A DNA stretch of 64,000 nt from Hsuehochloa calcarea (lineage: Eukaryota > Streptophyta > Magnoliopsida > Poales > Poaceae). The position numbers and the translations under genes are program-made. Shown in pieces: positions 24,716-37,278 of this stretch. Positions within the stretch are counted from its first letter, which is position 1. Every line of letters begins with the position of its first letter. Location of the stretch: positions 28,367,385 through 28,431,384 of the forward strand of contig CM070594.1 in assembly GCA_036346395.1 (NCBI GenBank), read 5' to 3'. The notes beneath the pieces are model-generated. The model ran no database searches. It was not told the DNA's origin and worked only from the letters and a program-made list of their open reading frames with translations.

Positions 24716-25077
24716 AAAAGTGCCATAAGATGGTCATAAACAAAAGAGCCAATCAGTGTGCCTTTAACCCACAAGACAACCGACCGGACCACCAAGCTAG
24801 TCGTCAAACCCGCAGCACATTTCACAAAAGTGAGGCCCTTGGGGCTCACCTTCCTCCTCTGCAACAAATAGTTAAGCAAAGCAAATGAGAACAAAAATTG
24901 TACTCCGCAAGACTTACGTGTAGAATAACAGACCTATACATATGCTACATGCAAACTTATTAAGTGGAGGCTGTATGTTCTATTTTTGGCACAAAGCAAT
25001 CTTTATTTGTAATAATGTAGTACATTTAAAAGCAAGTTGACAAAACTGTTTTTAATGTTCAAATAACAGAAAAGGAC

Positions 25078-25108
<31 letters not shown>

Positions 25109-26620
25109 GATAGAGAACAACAATAATCCTGGAAGTGACTAAACCCATAGTCACCACAACAATAGCATGAATTACCCATTCATACCAACCCTGTCAAATT
25201 TTAATTAAAAGGTTGTAGTCCAGTTCTTGCACGACCTTACCAAGCATGTCCATAACCTAGGATGAGGCTATTCGAATAGTTTTATCCCTGCAGGGGTGTA
25301 CCAATGTACCCACACGCCAGACCACCTTTTTGCCAAGCTATTAAGCACACTTCCTTAGGTATGCTTAAGACGCTAAGTCCTACGTGACATTTCCAATATT
25401 GTGTATTAACTACGAGTCGCCCGTATGGATAGAAACCCATACGTTGTGCCGGAGTCACCGTAAAGCCTCGGTCAACTACCCATCGCAGGTAAAGCTTTGG
25501 ACAAATACGATGCCCCTCGAGGTGGAGAGCCTACCCTGAATCTCCACCACCGCACACCCAACACAAGAACACAGATCATTTTTTACACCACACACTCAAC
25601 CCCTCCAATGACTCGTAGATAACACACGCCAAAGTACTCACAAGAGAGATACCATATCCCTCTCGTGGTTAGTTACATAAAAGCGCTTGGCTTAGTGACA
25701 CAAGTAACTCGGTCCTTGATTACCTAGGCACCATTCCATTCACACCAACAGATCACACCAACATACCATTGTGCCCAAGTCTAAAACAATTTTATTTTCA
25801 GTTTTTGACTTTAGAAAGTAACAAAGCACAAGGGCTGGACATAATGGAATAATAATTAGATGTGTGATCAAGATCATTGACTAAAATCGATGATCGCCTA
25901 TTACTACCGAAACTAAGCATTTCTAAGCAATTTTGACTCGCAATCTACTAAGTGACAAGAGCTCATCCATCGAACTCAAATCACAGCAAATAACCTAGGA
26001 TCATGGTAGTAGAGGATAATCAATTCCTACATATTATGCATCTATAGGATACTAACCAAAATTTAACAACAAAATAGCAATGCATACATACAAGTTGAAA
26101 TCAATATATTAGACTTGAAAAATACTGGGATTAACATGATCAAACTGCTTGCCTAGTTGCTGCTGTTCAAGATGTTGCGGAGGATCACTTAGGTGATCGA
26201 TGTGCTCTTCGGAACCTAACGAGAAAGCGAAAAAGAACCGATAAAAACGAAGAAAACAAAAAGACTCAACAGCAAACTTTCTCCAAATGTTTTGAAAATT
26301 TTACAGCAGCAAGAGCATGATTTATAAAAAATTTAGCAACAAGAACCAATTGATTTGGATTCTTAATACAAAAGATATGAGCAAAATAAATCTGCTCAGC
26401 CTTATAAATCACAAATACTACTATTTATTGCAACTAACATCTTAGCAAAAATTTCTGGAGCTAAAATGAGGTTAGAAACATTTTAGATAAAAGTTCAGTT
26501 AAAAACATAGCCAACAAAATTTGAATCAACCGAAAAGGAATTAAAATGAAATAGTTATGTATTTTACAAGTTAATTACATTTTTGAGTTAACAAATAATC
26601 CTCTTGGAAAAATCTGAGAT
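24716..26620 (+). other. Degenerate LTR-element sequence
   Basis: No ORF of note. Phrases such as GTGTACCAATGTACCCACACG (25296) recur at 2450 and 30137, and the ACATGATCAAA block at 26136 recurs near 33100, linking this to the LTR remnants there. A (AAT)n run lies at 25078-25108. Confidence 0.5.
25078..25108. repeat. (AAT)n microsatellite
   Basis: About ten consecutive AAT units. Confidence 0.9.
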
Positions 26621-26639
26621 TAAATCGACGTGGACGAAC

Positions 26640-27020
26640 TTGGACTGTTGATCTTGGATCCAACGGTCCAAGTCCACGGGTCAGCGCGTGCTCCAGCGGC
26701 TCACAACCCCACCGTTGGATTTAGATCCAACGGTCCACTTGGATGGAGACGTTCGGACGGTCCGAACGTTCACGCGAACTTGAGCCGTAGATTCGAAATC
26801 CAAAGGCCCACGCGCGCAGAGCACAGTGCGCGCGCAGCTCATACGTTCACCGTTGGATTTAGATCCAACGGTCCATGTTGTTCGAGACGTTCGGATGGTC
26901 CGAACGTTCACTCGAATCTAAGCCGTTGATCTAAAATCCTACGGTACACATGGATCGCCGCGTTCGGATGGTCGGAACGTTCACGCGATTGTGGGCCATT
27001 GATCCAAGGATCGACGATCC
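26640..27020. repeat. Diverged tandem repeats with built-in palindromes
   Basis: About three to four units of roughly 90-170 bp, each containing the hairpin-forming CCGTTGGATTTAGATCCAACGG or a decayed form, followed by a second palindrome of the type GTTCGGACGGTCCGAAC. Related words occur at 4170-4290. Non-coding. Confidence 0.75.
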
Positions 27021-27279
27021 ACAGCGAACCACGTTCAAAGAGCTCGCGCCCAGTTCAACCGACAAAACTTGACGGCGAAAAGAGGCTCACCGTCGGCGAC
27101 TCTGGTCACGGCGGTGCGAGCAAAGGCCCAAAATGGGTCCGCAATAGTTTTGCGCACACCCTGGGACCAATTTCTTCGGCTGCGGTGGTTTAGAACGCCG
27201 GTAAGCCGGAGTTGACAGAGATGACCGAAAACGGTCGAAAACGAAAAATGCAAAGAAGCTCTCCTGCGGTCCAAGTAGA

Positions 27280-28854
27280 TGTTTGTTCTTGTCATAAACA
27301 TGTAAAGGACCTCCCTGTCGGGGATCTTTTCACCTTCATCAATAGATGTTTGTTCTTGTCATAAACATGCAGGAACTCATCCTACAGCACCACCCTGCAC
27401 CCCTATTCTGCCAACTGCCCGAGACTGAGTATGTTGTTACACAGACTTGGTATATAACAAATTTCAGTCAGCATCCTCTGATCACCGTTCTTGCATTGCA
27501 ATAGCATTGATCACTTGCCTCTTATTTGCACCGTGGAGTCGTCGCCAAACTTGACTTTGCCTGAAATCTTCTCATCAAGCTCATGGAACATGGAGCGATC
27601 TCCCATCATGTGATTGCTTGCTCCATTATCTAAATATCACTCATCAGTATGATCATGGTTGCCTCCCTCTGTGTGTAGTTTAGGAACTACGTTCTCCTCG
27701 TTCAACATCACCATGACCGGCGCCTGGTTGACACATGAGGAGAGAAGCAGGGTTGGCTCGTCATCTTCAATAGCTCGGGTGAGGTTTACCTCCTCGTTCT
27801 TCTTCTTGTTTTGGCAATCCAAAGCATAGTACTCATATTTGTCGCAGTTGAAGCATTTTATGTGGCTGCGGCACTCCAACGCTTAGTGATCGTATTTATC
27901 ACATTTAAAGCACTTGATATGTGACTTGTCACGGGATCTGTCACTATTGTCTTGCCTAGCCCAATCTCCACGTTCTCCTCTGCTTCCTCGCTCACGTCCG
28001 CGTCCACGCTCGCGGCTTCTTGATGAGTCACGGTCGTCCTCCTTCAACGATTCCTTCTAAAATTGTCTGCCACCACCGGGCTTCTGTGAGCCATGGCCAT
28101 GCTCGCGCTGCTTCATGCACGCAAGCCACTCATCCTCTGTGAGGAGCAGGTGTCCGCTGGCGTCGTCGGTGTTGTCTTGTTCGTAGCGCTCTTCTACGGC
28201 CTTTAGTCGTCCGGTGAGCTCTTCCACTGAGAGCGTCTGCAGGTCAACGACCGTCTCAATTGAGATCGCTACCTGAGAATACCTTGGCGGGACGACGCGG
28301 AGGAATTTTTTAACAACACGATCTTCCTCAATCTTGTCCCCGAGTATTTCCAAGTTGTTGACTAGGCCGGTGAGCCGCATTGCGATGTCATCCACCGACT
28401 CGCCGCTCTTGAATTTGATGTCATCAAATTCTTTGCGTAGCGTCTGCGCCTTTGCCTCGTGTACACGCTGGACGACCATGCGCATTGTCTTGATGGTGTC
28501 CCATGCGTCCTTGGCGGTGTTCTTGACCACAAGCGTAAACAGCATCTCCGACGAAATGGCTCGAAGTATGGCAGACAACGCCATCCTGTCGTCGCGGTAG
28601 TCGCCATTGCCGGGGTGAATTGCTTCCCACGGGCCTTGCACTTGTAGATTCACCCTCATCACAAGAGACCAATCTCCATAGTAGGTTCGCGTCAACATCG
28701 GGTATACGACCGAGCCTCCTGACTCCCTCACCACGCGATGGATCACAACTTCCCCACCGCCACTGCTGCCGCTGTCGGATCCCGCCTCCAGACGTTCGCC
28801 GATGTCGTTGGGCATCCTTGGCCGGGTAGGTGAGTGGGAAGATGATCGACGCAT
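27280..28854 (-). pseudogene. Copia gag-pol fragment, broken
   Basis: The gag block is open for 265 codons (28057-28854) starting MRRSSSHSPTRPRMPND and ends at the same TAG (28057-28059) found in copy 1, so that stop predates the duplication. Beyond it, knuckle 1 carries a stop in place of its Tyr codon. Knuckle 2 (CFNCDKYEYYALDC) has lost its zinc-binding His to Tyr. Further on, a HMMGDRSMFHELDEK stretch (about 27570-27615) is a protease-adjacent block, and NNILSLGQL (about 27410-27440) is the gag-pre-integrase motif. It ends shortly after a YDKNKHLLMKVKR-type stretch. This is a dead fragment; the family role is RNA packaging and polyprotein processing. Confidence 0.87.
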
Positions 28855-28885
28855 CGCCGGATCGAGTGCAGGCTCTTATACCAAT

Positions 28886-29312
28886 TGTTGGAATTTAATT
28901 TTCCTTGGATCTTTGTGAGACGCTAGTCGTTCGATTGGACTTCACGTGATGTTGCTAAAGTGCCTAGAGCTGCCCTCCTTCCATGCTTCACATGATAGCA
29001 TCCACCTGTGCACCTCTATTCCTTCCGATAGAGAGAAAGAGGCAATGAGACAATCGAACTCGAGAACAACGAAACGATTTCTTCTCGGAGCAAATTGCTC
29101 CTCTTTTTGTATTTTTTTGTCTTCTCAACTCACAACTCCTGCTTTTTACCTCGCAATACTCTTAATCTCGTTCTTACATTGCTTTATATACTACTAGGAC
29201 TCAGCAAACATACGGAATAAGACTAGCACTTGGACACGTACAGACTCGGACTCCATCTAGAAAACTAAAACAGAAACGAACTCAAAATATTAATACAAGA
29301 TTATTTCCAACA
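28886..29312 (-). repeat. Copia 5' LTR (copy 2), 427 bp
   Basis: Plus-strand ends are TGTTGGAATT and TTTCCAACA. Very close to 1183-1609. Confidence 0.9.
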
Positions 29313-30061
29313 GACGCAGCACTTATATAGGCGCAGGAGTGATGTGAAGGCGGTAAAGGTGGCGGGTTGCACGCGATGTAGTGATGGAGGCAAAGCGATG
29401 AGAGTAGTGGCATGGATGCGATGTGGGCGTGGGGTGAGCGGGAGTTGGATGGCATCCAACTCCCTGCGATGTTGTGACAAATAGCGATGGCATGTGGTAA
29501 GGCGGTAGCATGGCACGATGGCGGTGTGGGGCGGTGAGCACAGGGCATGTTGGCTCGGGCGAGAAGGAGAAGGAGTTGGTGGCGTCGGCGTGGCACACGC
29601 CCAAAGGCAACGTGGGCTAGCACTGCAAGGGCAATGTGGGCAGTGGCGAGACCAAGAAGGAAGGAGTGGAGAACAGGCCCGCCCACTTGCAAGGGAGGAA
29701 AAAGAAAGAGAAGGAGAGAAAATAAAAGAGAAAAGAAAGATGGGCAAGGTTTCGACCCAAGCTAAAGTTGGGGTTTTGTAATTTTCTCTTTTGATTTCTC
29801 CTATTTTCAAATTCAAATTCAGATTTGAATGTCTGATTTGGCGTTCCTGTAATTAAGTTATGCATTTAACTTGTCTTTAATTCATTACTTTTAGCCAAAT
29901 GTACTTTAATAATTGCTTTTGGAAATTTCAAAAAGACAACTAAACTTCAAATAACTTTTCAAAACCCAAATGAGACAAATAAACCATCAATTCATAAAAA
30001 GTTTTAAAAATAACACCTTTTCATCTTTGGAGTTTTTTGTTACATTTTTTGGGATGTTACA
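29313..30061 (+). repeat. Tail of the older degenerate LTR, duplicate copy
   Basis: Counterpart of 1610-2374, ending in GGGATGTTACA. Relative to copy 1 it lacks many 1-4-base pieces between about 29370 and 29610. Confidence 0.5.
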
Positions 30062-30219
30062 TCTACGCCTTGTGTGAAACTCCTGGGTGTTCATGACCAC
30101 GGACACGGCTATTCGAATAATTTTAACTCCATGGTGGTGTACCATTGTACCCACACGATATGATCAACTTTTATGGAGAAGATCATAACAAAGCATTCCT
30201 GAAACTCTACCCCAACACT

Positions 30220-32370
30220 TGAAGAATCTAGACCCGCTATTATGAGTTAATGGGGTATTTTGATAATTAATGACAACCGTCATGTGGACTAATATTTTTA
30301 TGAGTTGGTGAAACAGGTTGAGTCACATGATGATGAAGACTTTATGTGGTATCATGAGTTGATTGTCATCAAGTCAAAATTCATGATGAAGGATGTCATC
30401 ATGTGTTGATGATATTCAAGACAAGATCCCGAAGTAAAGAAAATCATCATGTGTTGATGATATTCAAGACAAGATCCTGAAGTAAAGAAAACCATCATGT
30501 GTTGATAGTATTCAAGACAAGATCCCGAAGTAAAAAAAATCATCATGTGTTGATGATATTCAAGACAAGATCCTGAAGTGAAGAAAATCATCATGTGTTG
30601 ATGAGTATCAACTCAAGAATCTGGACTTGGAGTGGAGATGTTAGTCATCAAGCGATCAATTCAAGATGGATGCTCAAGGCAAAGGTATGACTAGCATAGG
30701 CTAAGGTTGTGTTCCTAGTCCTTTATCGGTCTCAGTGTTTAGTTGGAGGACCGGATTGCTAGTATAGGGTGCCATACTATTAAGAGGGGTCTTGACTAGT
30801 AGCTTGAGTAAGTCATGTATTGATAGCTCTTAGTGCTTGCTCTATCTCTCTTTGGTATGTTGTCAATATGTACGAATGTGTTTTGCAAATAGTCGAGGCT
30901 CATGCATAATCTTTGTAGCATGTGACTATAGTTTGCAAATGTATTTTGCGAACAGTTTTAAGTCCATGTACAATTGGCATGTGACTGTAGCATGTGGCAT
31001 GATTCTGAAAGTCAGCAAATGTGTTTTGCAACTTACTAAGAATCTTACCTTCATCCTTTATTTGCATCGCATATCAATTGGCAAATGTGTTTTGCAAAAT
31101 CGAGTTGAAGCGATTTGAAAAATTAGTTTTTGATGCCTTGACCAGACCGACCGCAGTGGGTAAACTAGACTGACTGGAAGCCCGGACCTTTGAAGTGGTT
31201 AGGTTTTTCAGAGAGCTTGTTTCCTCACTTGTGGTTATCCGGACTAACCGCGGTTGGAGGGTCAGACTGACCGGACCTCCGGATCATTGGTGCAGTTAGT
31301 TTTTTTCAGAGAAGGTTGTTTTTGTGACTTGCTACTGAATTCTCCTTGCCAGACCAATCGCAGTGTTGTCACTGGTCAAACTGGAACCCTGGATTGATCG
31401 ACTCAGTCAGCTTTTTCAAGTAGGATGTTTTCTCTGATTTGGAAATCTTTGAACCCGGTCTGACCAAACCTTGAGTGGGTGGACTGACCGACCTGGCATA
31501 ACAGATAGTTTCTCTAGCAATGATTATTGTAGAAGTTACCATTACACTGTAGTCTGGTTTGACCGACCCTATGATTTTGGTCTGACCAGCATTCCTAGTT
31601 TTTGCACAGATTCTCCTCCAACAATTAGTTTTTGTGTATGGGTGTATAAATACCCCTTGTGGCTGGTTGTGGAGGCGGTGCTGATGCCATTTTCATTCTC
31701 CTAAATCAAGAGCAAACCCTCTCATCTCTTTGGTGCATGTGTTGCACTTAGTGAGCTTAGATAGCAAAATACTATTGCATGTGTTGCACTAGGTGTTGGA
31801 TTGTGTATCCATTGAGCTTAGATACTTGATTCGTTCAAGTGAGCATCTCCGACTTGTTACTCTTGGTGTTTGTCGAGACATAGATGGCTTAGAGAAGTTG
31901 TGTCGGTGATCTTCTCAAGAAGCTTGTGAGAAGGTTCGACGTGTTGTGAGTAGTTTGGTACTCGCTATCTCCGGAGCGGAGGAAGTGCAACCCTAAGTGG
32001 ATCGAGGTGTTGGTTCAAGTCGTGAGCCAGTCCAATTCATTTGGGCTTACCTCAGAGTTGCTTGGCTTAATTCATGGAGCTGGTCCAATTCATTTGGACT
32101 TACCTCAACGTGGATTAGGGGAAACTGGTAAGTCTCCGAACACTATAGTAAAACATTCTTGTACTAATGTGGTTTGCTCTCTTGCGATTTACTTTGTGCA
32201 ATTTACATTCCTAGAATTAAATTGATTGCATGTCAAACTAGGATTGCAAACCTTGACTTAGACTCAGGGTGTTGATGCACTTAAGGGAAATTAGAATCTT
32301 TAGACTATAATTGTGCAAAACCGAATTGACTTTCGCTTGCACATTTGAAATCAGTTTTAGCCTTATAGAT
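30220..32370 (+). repeat. LTR (family B), more complete copy
   Basis: It begins TGAAGAATCTAGACCC. It shares a long scaffold with the family-A LTR in opposite orientation: the AATTAATGAC block, an ATACTATTAAGAGGGGTCTTGACTAGTAGCTTGA-like section, and a TCCGGAGCGGAGGAAG section (31970-31986). Between them is a variable part (31130-31600) packed with GACCGACCGCAG, GGACTAACCGCGG and similar words. The right end lacks the CCTATTCACCCCC terminus expected from family A, so it may be truncated near 32370. Confidence 0.62.
30396..30599. repeat. 48-bp tandem repeat, duplicate copy
   Basis: Same four-unit array as at 2709-2912, inside LTR B. Confidence 0.9.
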
Positions 32371-34584
32371 TTTTAGACAAGTCAGCATCCTCGACCTTAC
32401 AACATTGACCCTCAGGTCAAGCATAAAGTCGGTAACCATACCCCTAATAAACGAGTCATGGCCCAAAGCTCAATGTTAAATTTGAGGATGTTGCTCGTCC
32501 ATGATGTAACCATAATAAGAGACCACACCCTCTAGTTCCTAGGTACAGCCCTAATTAGCTACTACAGAACCTACATCTACAACTTGAGGTGCCAGTGCTC
32601 AGATTCGGTAACTTACTAAGTCAGATATGTCCCATTCCAAAAATGTGGTTTGTATGATGTGGTTCAGTTCAATGGCGCACAAAGTGAAGTCATTAAATGA
32701 CCAGGGAGGCTAACCAAACCCAAGCACACATTGCATCCATTAGCCCCGTCAAAATCATTTATCCACCAAAATTCATTAACATGTACCATCAATAATTGAT
32801 GGCACTCACCATTGTAAAACAATTCCAGATATCATTAGTCAGGTGTAAGGATTTCATTCCAAAAGATGATTCCACAACTATAAGCATGGCTAAGAAAAAC
32901 TACACCAATCCACGTTGGTTCTATAGATATTTCCAACTAGTAATTGGCCATCCTAGGGTGACAAATGATTCATGGCATATGACTAGCCAAGGTGGATATA
33001 TGAATAAGTAGGTATTAACTACTCCCAAGATTATAAGGTTATATGAACATAGCATGCAAGTTTAATAAATCATAGTTTTAGAAATCACAGGTGCAACATG
33101 ATCAAAACACAACTTGTCTTGCCCTTGCTAGAACAGGTCTTGGCCTTGAGCTTGATCTCCCTCTACTCCTCCGAAGCACTCCGAAGCACTCAACGTCTAT
33201 GTGAAACAAAGAATGAAACACAAATAAATACCAAACCAAATCCAAATCAAATTTTAATATAAATAGTACTAGAAGGTAGGGTTCGTATTTAGAGGAATTT
33301 AGAAACTTGAATGGGCTCAATCGAGCTCGTACGAGCCAGAATATGCTCTCGGAAGTTTGGTATGAGAGACGGTATAGGGGCTGACAGTGGGGTCAAGGAA
33401 TATTCTAGGAATCTTCCTTTTTATGGATTTTTCAAAAATAGGACTAGGCTAACATGTGGGTCCACAGTCTATACACGAGTCCATGGAGGCTAGGGCTGTG
33501 AGTCTACAGTGAACATGTGGGGTCCACGTGTTAAAGACGTACGTGGTCCACGGTGGACCACACGTCAACTAGATTGATCAAGGCTTGGGCTGATGCAGCA
33601 GCTGACATGGGTGCTGACGCGACATCATCTACATGCAGAGGGACCTATGGTGATGGCGAGCGGCGGCGCAGCTCTAGCGAAAAGGCAAAGACGGCGGACT
33701 GGGCTCGGCTACGGGCTTGGACAAGCGGATCTGGGAGACAAGAGCGAGACGAACTCGATGGTCGATGTGCGCAAACCAAGGGTCAACAAAGATAGCCGAT
33801 GGTGAGGTTTGAGCGGCAGTAGTGCTGGCGATTATCCAACAAAGGCGAGGAGAGGGTGACTTAGATCAAACCGACATGAAATTAACGGTGGTGACGAAAG
33901 TTCCAAAGCTCGCCCGCTGTGAAGGAACTCGGCGATAAAGCGACGGAGGAGGCGGCGACTTCAACTTCAAATCCGGCAATGTCAAGGCGCAATCCGAGGC
34001 GACGGCTCGGGTTTTGGCGACAGTGGGACTTGGGCATGTGGACCGAGCTCAGGCGCGTCTTTTATAGCACGGTGAGATGTAGCGAAAGTGGACTCCAATG
34101 GAGGTTCAGCGACAACATCTTGAAGAAGACGAGCTCCCAGGGGACGTGTGTCCCGCCGGTTAGCGACACGGTCGAGGCAGTGGTGTGGAGTTGGGCTAGG
34201 ACGATGAGTTGGGCCGAGCGGAGTGGTAGCGGGCTAGGCTGGCTGTGGGGAGAGAGAAAGAGGGATGGGCCGAGAGACAGATTTGGCCCAAGAAGCCTTC
34301 CACTATTTTAAAATAGTTTTTCTTTTTAGAAAATACAGGAAATTCAAATAAGTCATAAAACTAGCAAATGAACTAAAAAACCCAAGAAAATTCTAGAAAA
34401 TACCTTGGAACAAGTGGGACTCAAATAAATTAGTTTTTTTAATTTATGTTTGGTTTATTCACATTAAATCATTTTAATTTTTGAATTCCAATTTGAGCTT
34501 GATTTAATTCAAGAAAAATAACAAAAAAATCAAATCTCTTTTTAAACAAAAGAAATCGAAAAACTCATAAATTAGGGTGTTACA
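32371..34584 (+). repeat. Degenerate long LTR remnant
   Basis: Ends in AGGGTGTTACA at 34584. It has a GC-rich part (33540-34300) followed by an AT-rich part, the same composition order as 1610-2374 and 29313-30061, and shares ACATGATCAAA phrases with 26136. The ORFs in the GC-rich part (for example 33919-34311) resemble no protein I know and are probably accidental. Confidence 0.5.
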
Positions 34585-35776
34585 TCAATGTATCTATCAT
34601 GTAACCTCTTAGGTATGCTACTCAATTTGCATATCATGGATCAACCAGTGGATGCATTATGCATGACTCAAAAAAGAGTGAACACATCATGTAGAATACT
34701 TATTCAGTAGTTAAGCATGCTTATGCATAATATCATGCTCAGTGCTTTTTGAAGAATTCCAATGTTCAAGACAAGCCCTGCGATAATGATGAACCAAGTA
34801 TTGAGAAAACTAAGGAGATTATTGTCGCAGTGGTTGAAGGCCCTTGGCAAGAGATCACTATCCATGGTACTCATATTATTTGTTTTTGAGGTAAAATTGA
34901 CTACACGACACCATAAATTTGTGGCATTTGCGAGAGGATACTGTAAAATTGTGGTTTTGCTCGATCACCAGTCGGCAAAAATATGTCTGTCGAAAAGACT
35001 TCTGCCGGCAGGTCTTACAACGATTGCTGTTTTGTGTTAGTAAACTTTTGCCGACAAATAGTTTGTCGCTGAAGGTGGCCTCTGCCGAAATTGGCTTATG
35101 GTGTAGTGTCCACAACACAAGAGAGAGAAAAAAAGACCTTCCACATGCATTAATTCTCTCCTACTAGCTAAGAAAAAATTATTATGATGGGCCTAGTGTG
35201 TTCCGGCAAATAGGCAACCACGATTTTTTTTTTTTTTTTTACTCCATCCTCAGTCAAAATGCCGTAAATTTAGAGTGTCACGTGATCAATTTTCACTTTT
35301 AAAAAGGGTCATATGATGGAATCTCAGATTTAAAGGTGGAAAATCCGTCTAAAGAAAACCCATCACTATATTAGTGACGCCTGTTGTGACGAAAAATTGA
35401 CTTTTTTGTGACAAAATGTTACAATAAAGAGCAAAAACCTCAACGGCACTATAAATAATATTCGACACCTTGATCTGCACCATGAACAAACTTTTAGACC
35501 AAAACCAGGTCAGCATCCTCCGTCATTTGGTACAAAATAAGTACACATAAATATTTTACCTAAGAATAGAAACATCATTATCATGCCTTAATCACTACTA
35601 GGTAAACTCCATCGTCAGCACGAAATGAGCAAATTTCTAAAAGTTGGTGGGAAGTTGAAACATGATCACCAGGATCATATGGAAGAAAACTTGCTATTAT
35701 GAAGGGGAAAAAATAGTAAGCGTGTAGTCCAAATTGCCCCGAACGTTGAGAAGTACACATTTTAAGAGATGGGCAA
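34585..35776. other. Intergenic with a small CACTA-like element
   Basis: No gene seen. A T-homopolymer lies at 35225-35240. The small element at 34899-35108 is listed separately. Confidence 0.5.
34899..35108. mobile_element. Possible small CACTA-derived element, about 210 bp
   Basis: The right end is ATGGTGTAGTG (inverse of CACTACACCAT), a typical CACTA terminus. The left end GACTACACGACACCATAAATT is a decayed counterpart. Inside are GCCGACAAA / GCCGGCAGG words like CACTA subterminal repeats. No 3-bp target duplication could be confirmed. Confidence 0.5.
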
Positions 35777-37224
35777 CCAGAAGGAAATCGATAGCACTAT
35801 CATCGGCAAAGAACACATGATCAACGTCTCCCACCAAGACCTCATTGCTATAATTCCAATCCAACCACAACCATCGATGTTACCAGACATATGCGTCCAA
35901 TGCAAAAACTCATGGTGGGGGTGGGGGCATCTGTCGTATCTTGGATACAAATTGGGCTCCGGATCCTCTGCAGTAAATACAGAGCACGTTTTATAAATAG
36001 TGTTTCATGTATGTGAATTGTATTCTACCGTAGTGACGTGGTAAAATACTATAACAATGGTGGGGATGTACCGCATTGGTTTGCTGTAGCAGAAAACACT
36101 GCAACACCCATGTATCACTTGATCTCGGCCTTCGCTTTTCGATCGGACAATGGAGATCGCTCTTAATGCCTGTGCACGATAGCATCTCTGCGTTGAGAGC
36201 AGTAATGCAGATGATCCCTCTCTGTTTCCCTCACGTTATTAGTGTATCGATACACAAATTGAATAGTACGGTGTTTCTATGTGCCACTAGCTGGATTGCA
36301 ATTCTTTGTGCCGCTAAATATGCTATGGACAGAAGTTTCTTTTATATATATATATATACATATATGTATATATATATACATATATATATAAATAAATAAA
36401 CCTTGTGGTGTGCATGATTTTGATTACTTTGGCAGATTTCTTTGCCGCCACTCCTTGACTAAATTGGTCCATTAAATGCAAAAGAAGTTCAAAAAATGTC
36501 ATCAAAGGGTGCTGACTGAATCAAAGTGAACTTTGTACCCCTCCAACGTGTCAAATTGTCATCCAAACACCATTTGTGTTTATTCTTTTGTTTAGGTATT
36601 TCAACAAATTAAATCGTTGTCTTCCGTGATTTTCCTCCCTAGTTCGATATTATGCATAAGCATGCTTCCAGAAGGAAATCGATAGCACTATCATCGACAA
36701 AGAACACATGATCAACGTCTCCCACCAAGACCTTCCACCACCAGCTAGCATTGCTATAATTCCAATCCAACCACAACCATCGATGTTACCCGACGTATGC
36801 GTCCAATGCAAAAACTCATGGTGGGGGTGGGGGCATCTGTCGTATCTTGGATACAAATTGGGTTTCGGATCCTCTGCAGTAAATACAGAGTACATTTTAT
36901 AAACAGTGTTTCGCATATATGAATCGTATTCTGCCGTAGTGACGTGGTAAAATACTATAACAATGGTGGGGATGTACCACATTGGTTTGATGTAACGTAA
37001 AAATAAGTTCTAAAAGTGTCTACTTAACTTTAATAAAATAATGGAGATGATCCTCTCTGTGCACGATAGTATCTCTACGATGAGAGCAGTAATGCAGATG
37101 ACCCCTCTCCGTTTCCCTCACGTTATTAGTGGATCGATACACAAATTGAACAGTACGGTGTTTCTATGTGCCACTAGCTGGATTGCAATTCTTTGTGCCG
37201 CTAAATATGCTATAGACAGAAGTT

Positions 37225-37278
<54 letters not shown>

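Larger units (their letters stand above)
27276..29312 (-). mobile_element. Ty1/Copia fragment: 5' LTR, gag, protease region and gag-pre-integrase (copy 2)
   Basis: Minus-strand order is LTR (28886-29312), one-mismatch initiator-tRNA primer-binding site (28872-28883), gag (28057-28854), zinc knuckles, then a piece of protease and gag-pre-integrase. The element stops near 27276, so integrase, reverse transcriptase, RNase H and the 3' LTR are missing. A 27-bp direct repeat (27276-27303 and 27343-27370) marks the broken end. Confidence 0.88.
27705..30700. repeat. Long direct duplication, copy 2
   Basis: Same order and orientation as 1-3013. This copy extends to the left (Copia protease and pre-integrase region) and to the right (LTR B continues), so it preserves more of the ancestral arrangement. 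Confidence 0.93.

Noticed and set aside
33919..34311. 130-codon GC-rich ORF
   Set aside because: Lies in degenerate LTR sequence; GC-rich tracts keep frames open by chance, and no family is recognised.
35777..36982. Minus-strand ORFs shared by both tandem units as a possible gene fragment
   Set aside because: Shared reading frames follow from the duplication itself; no known domain and no splice pattern was convincing.
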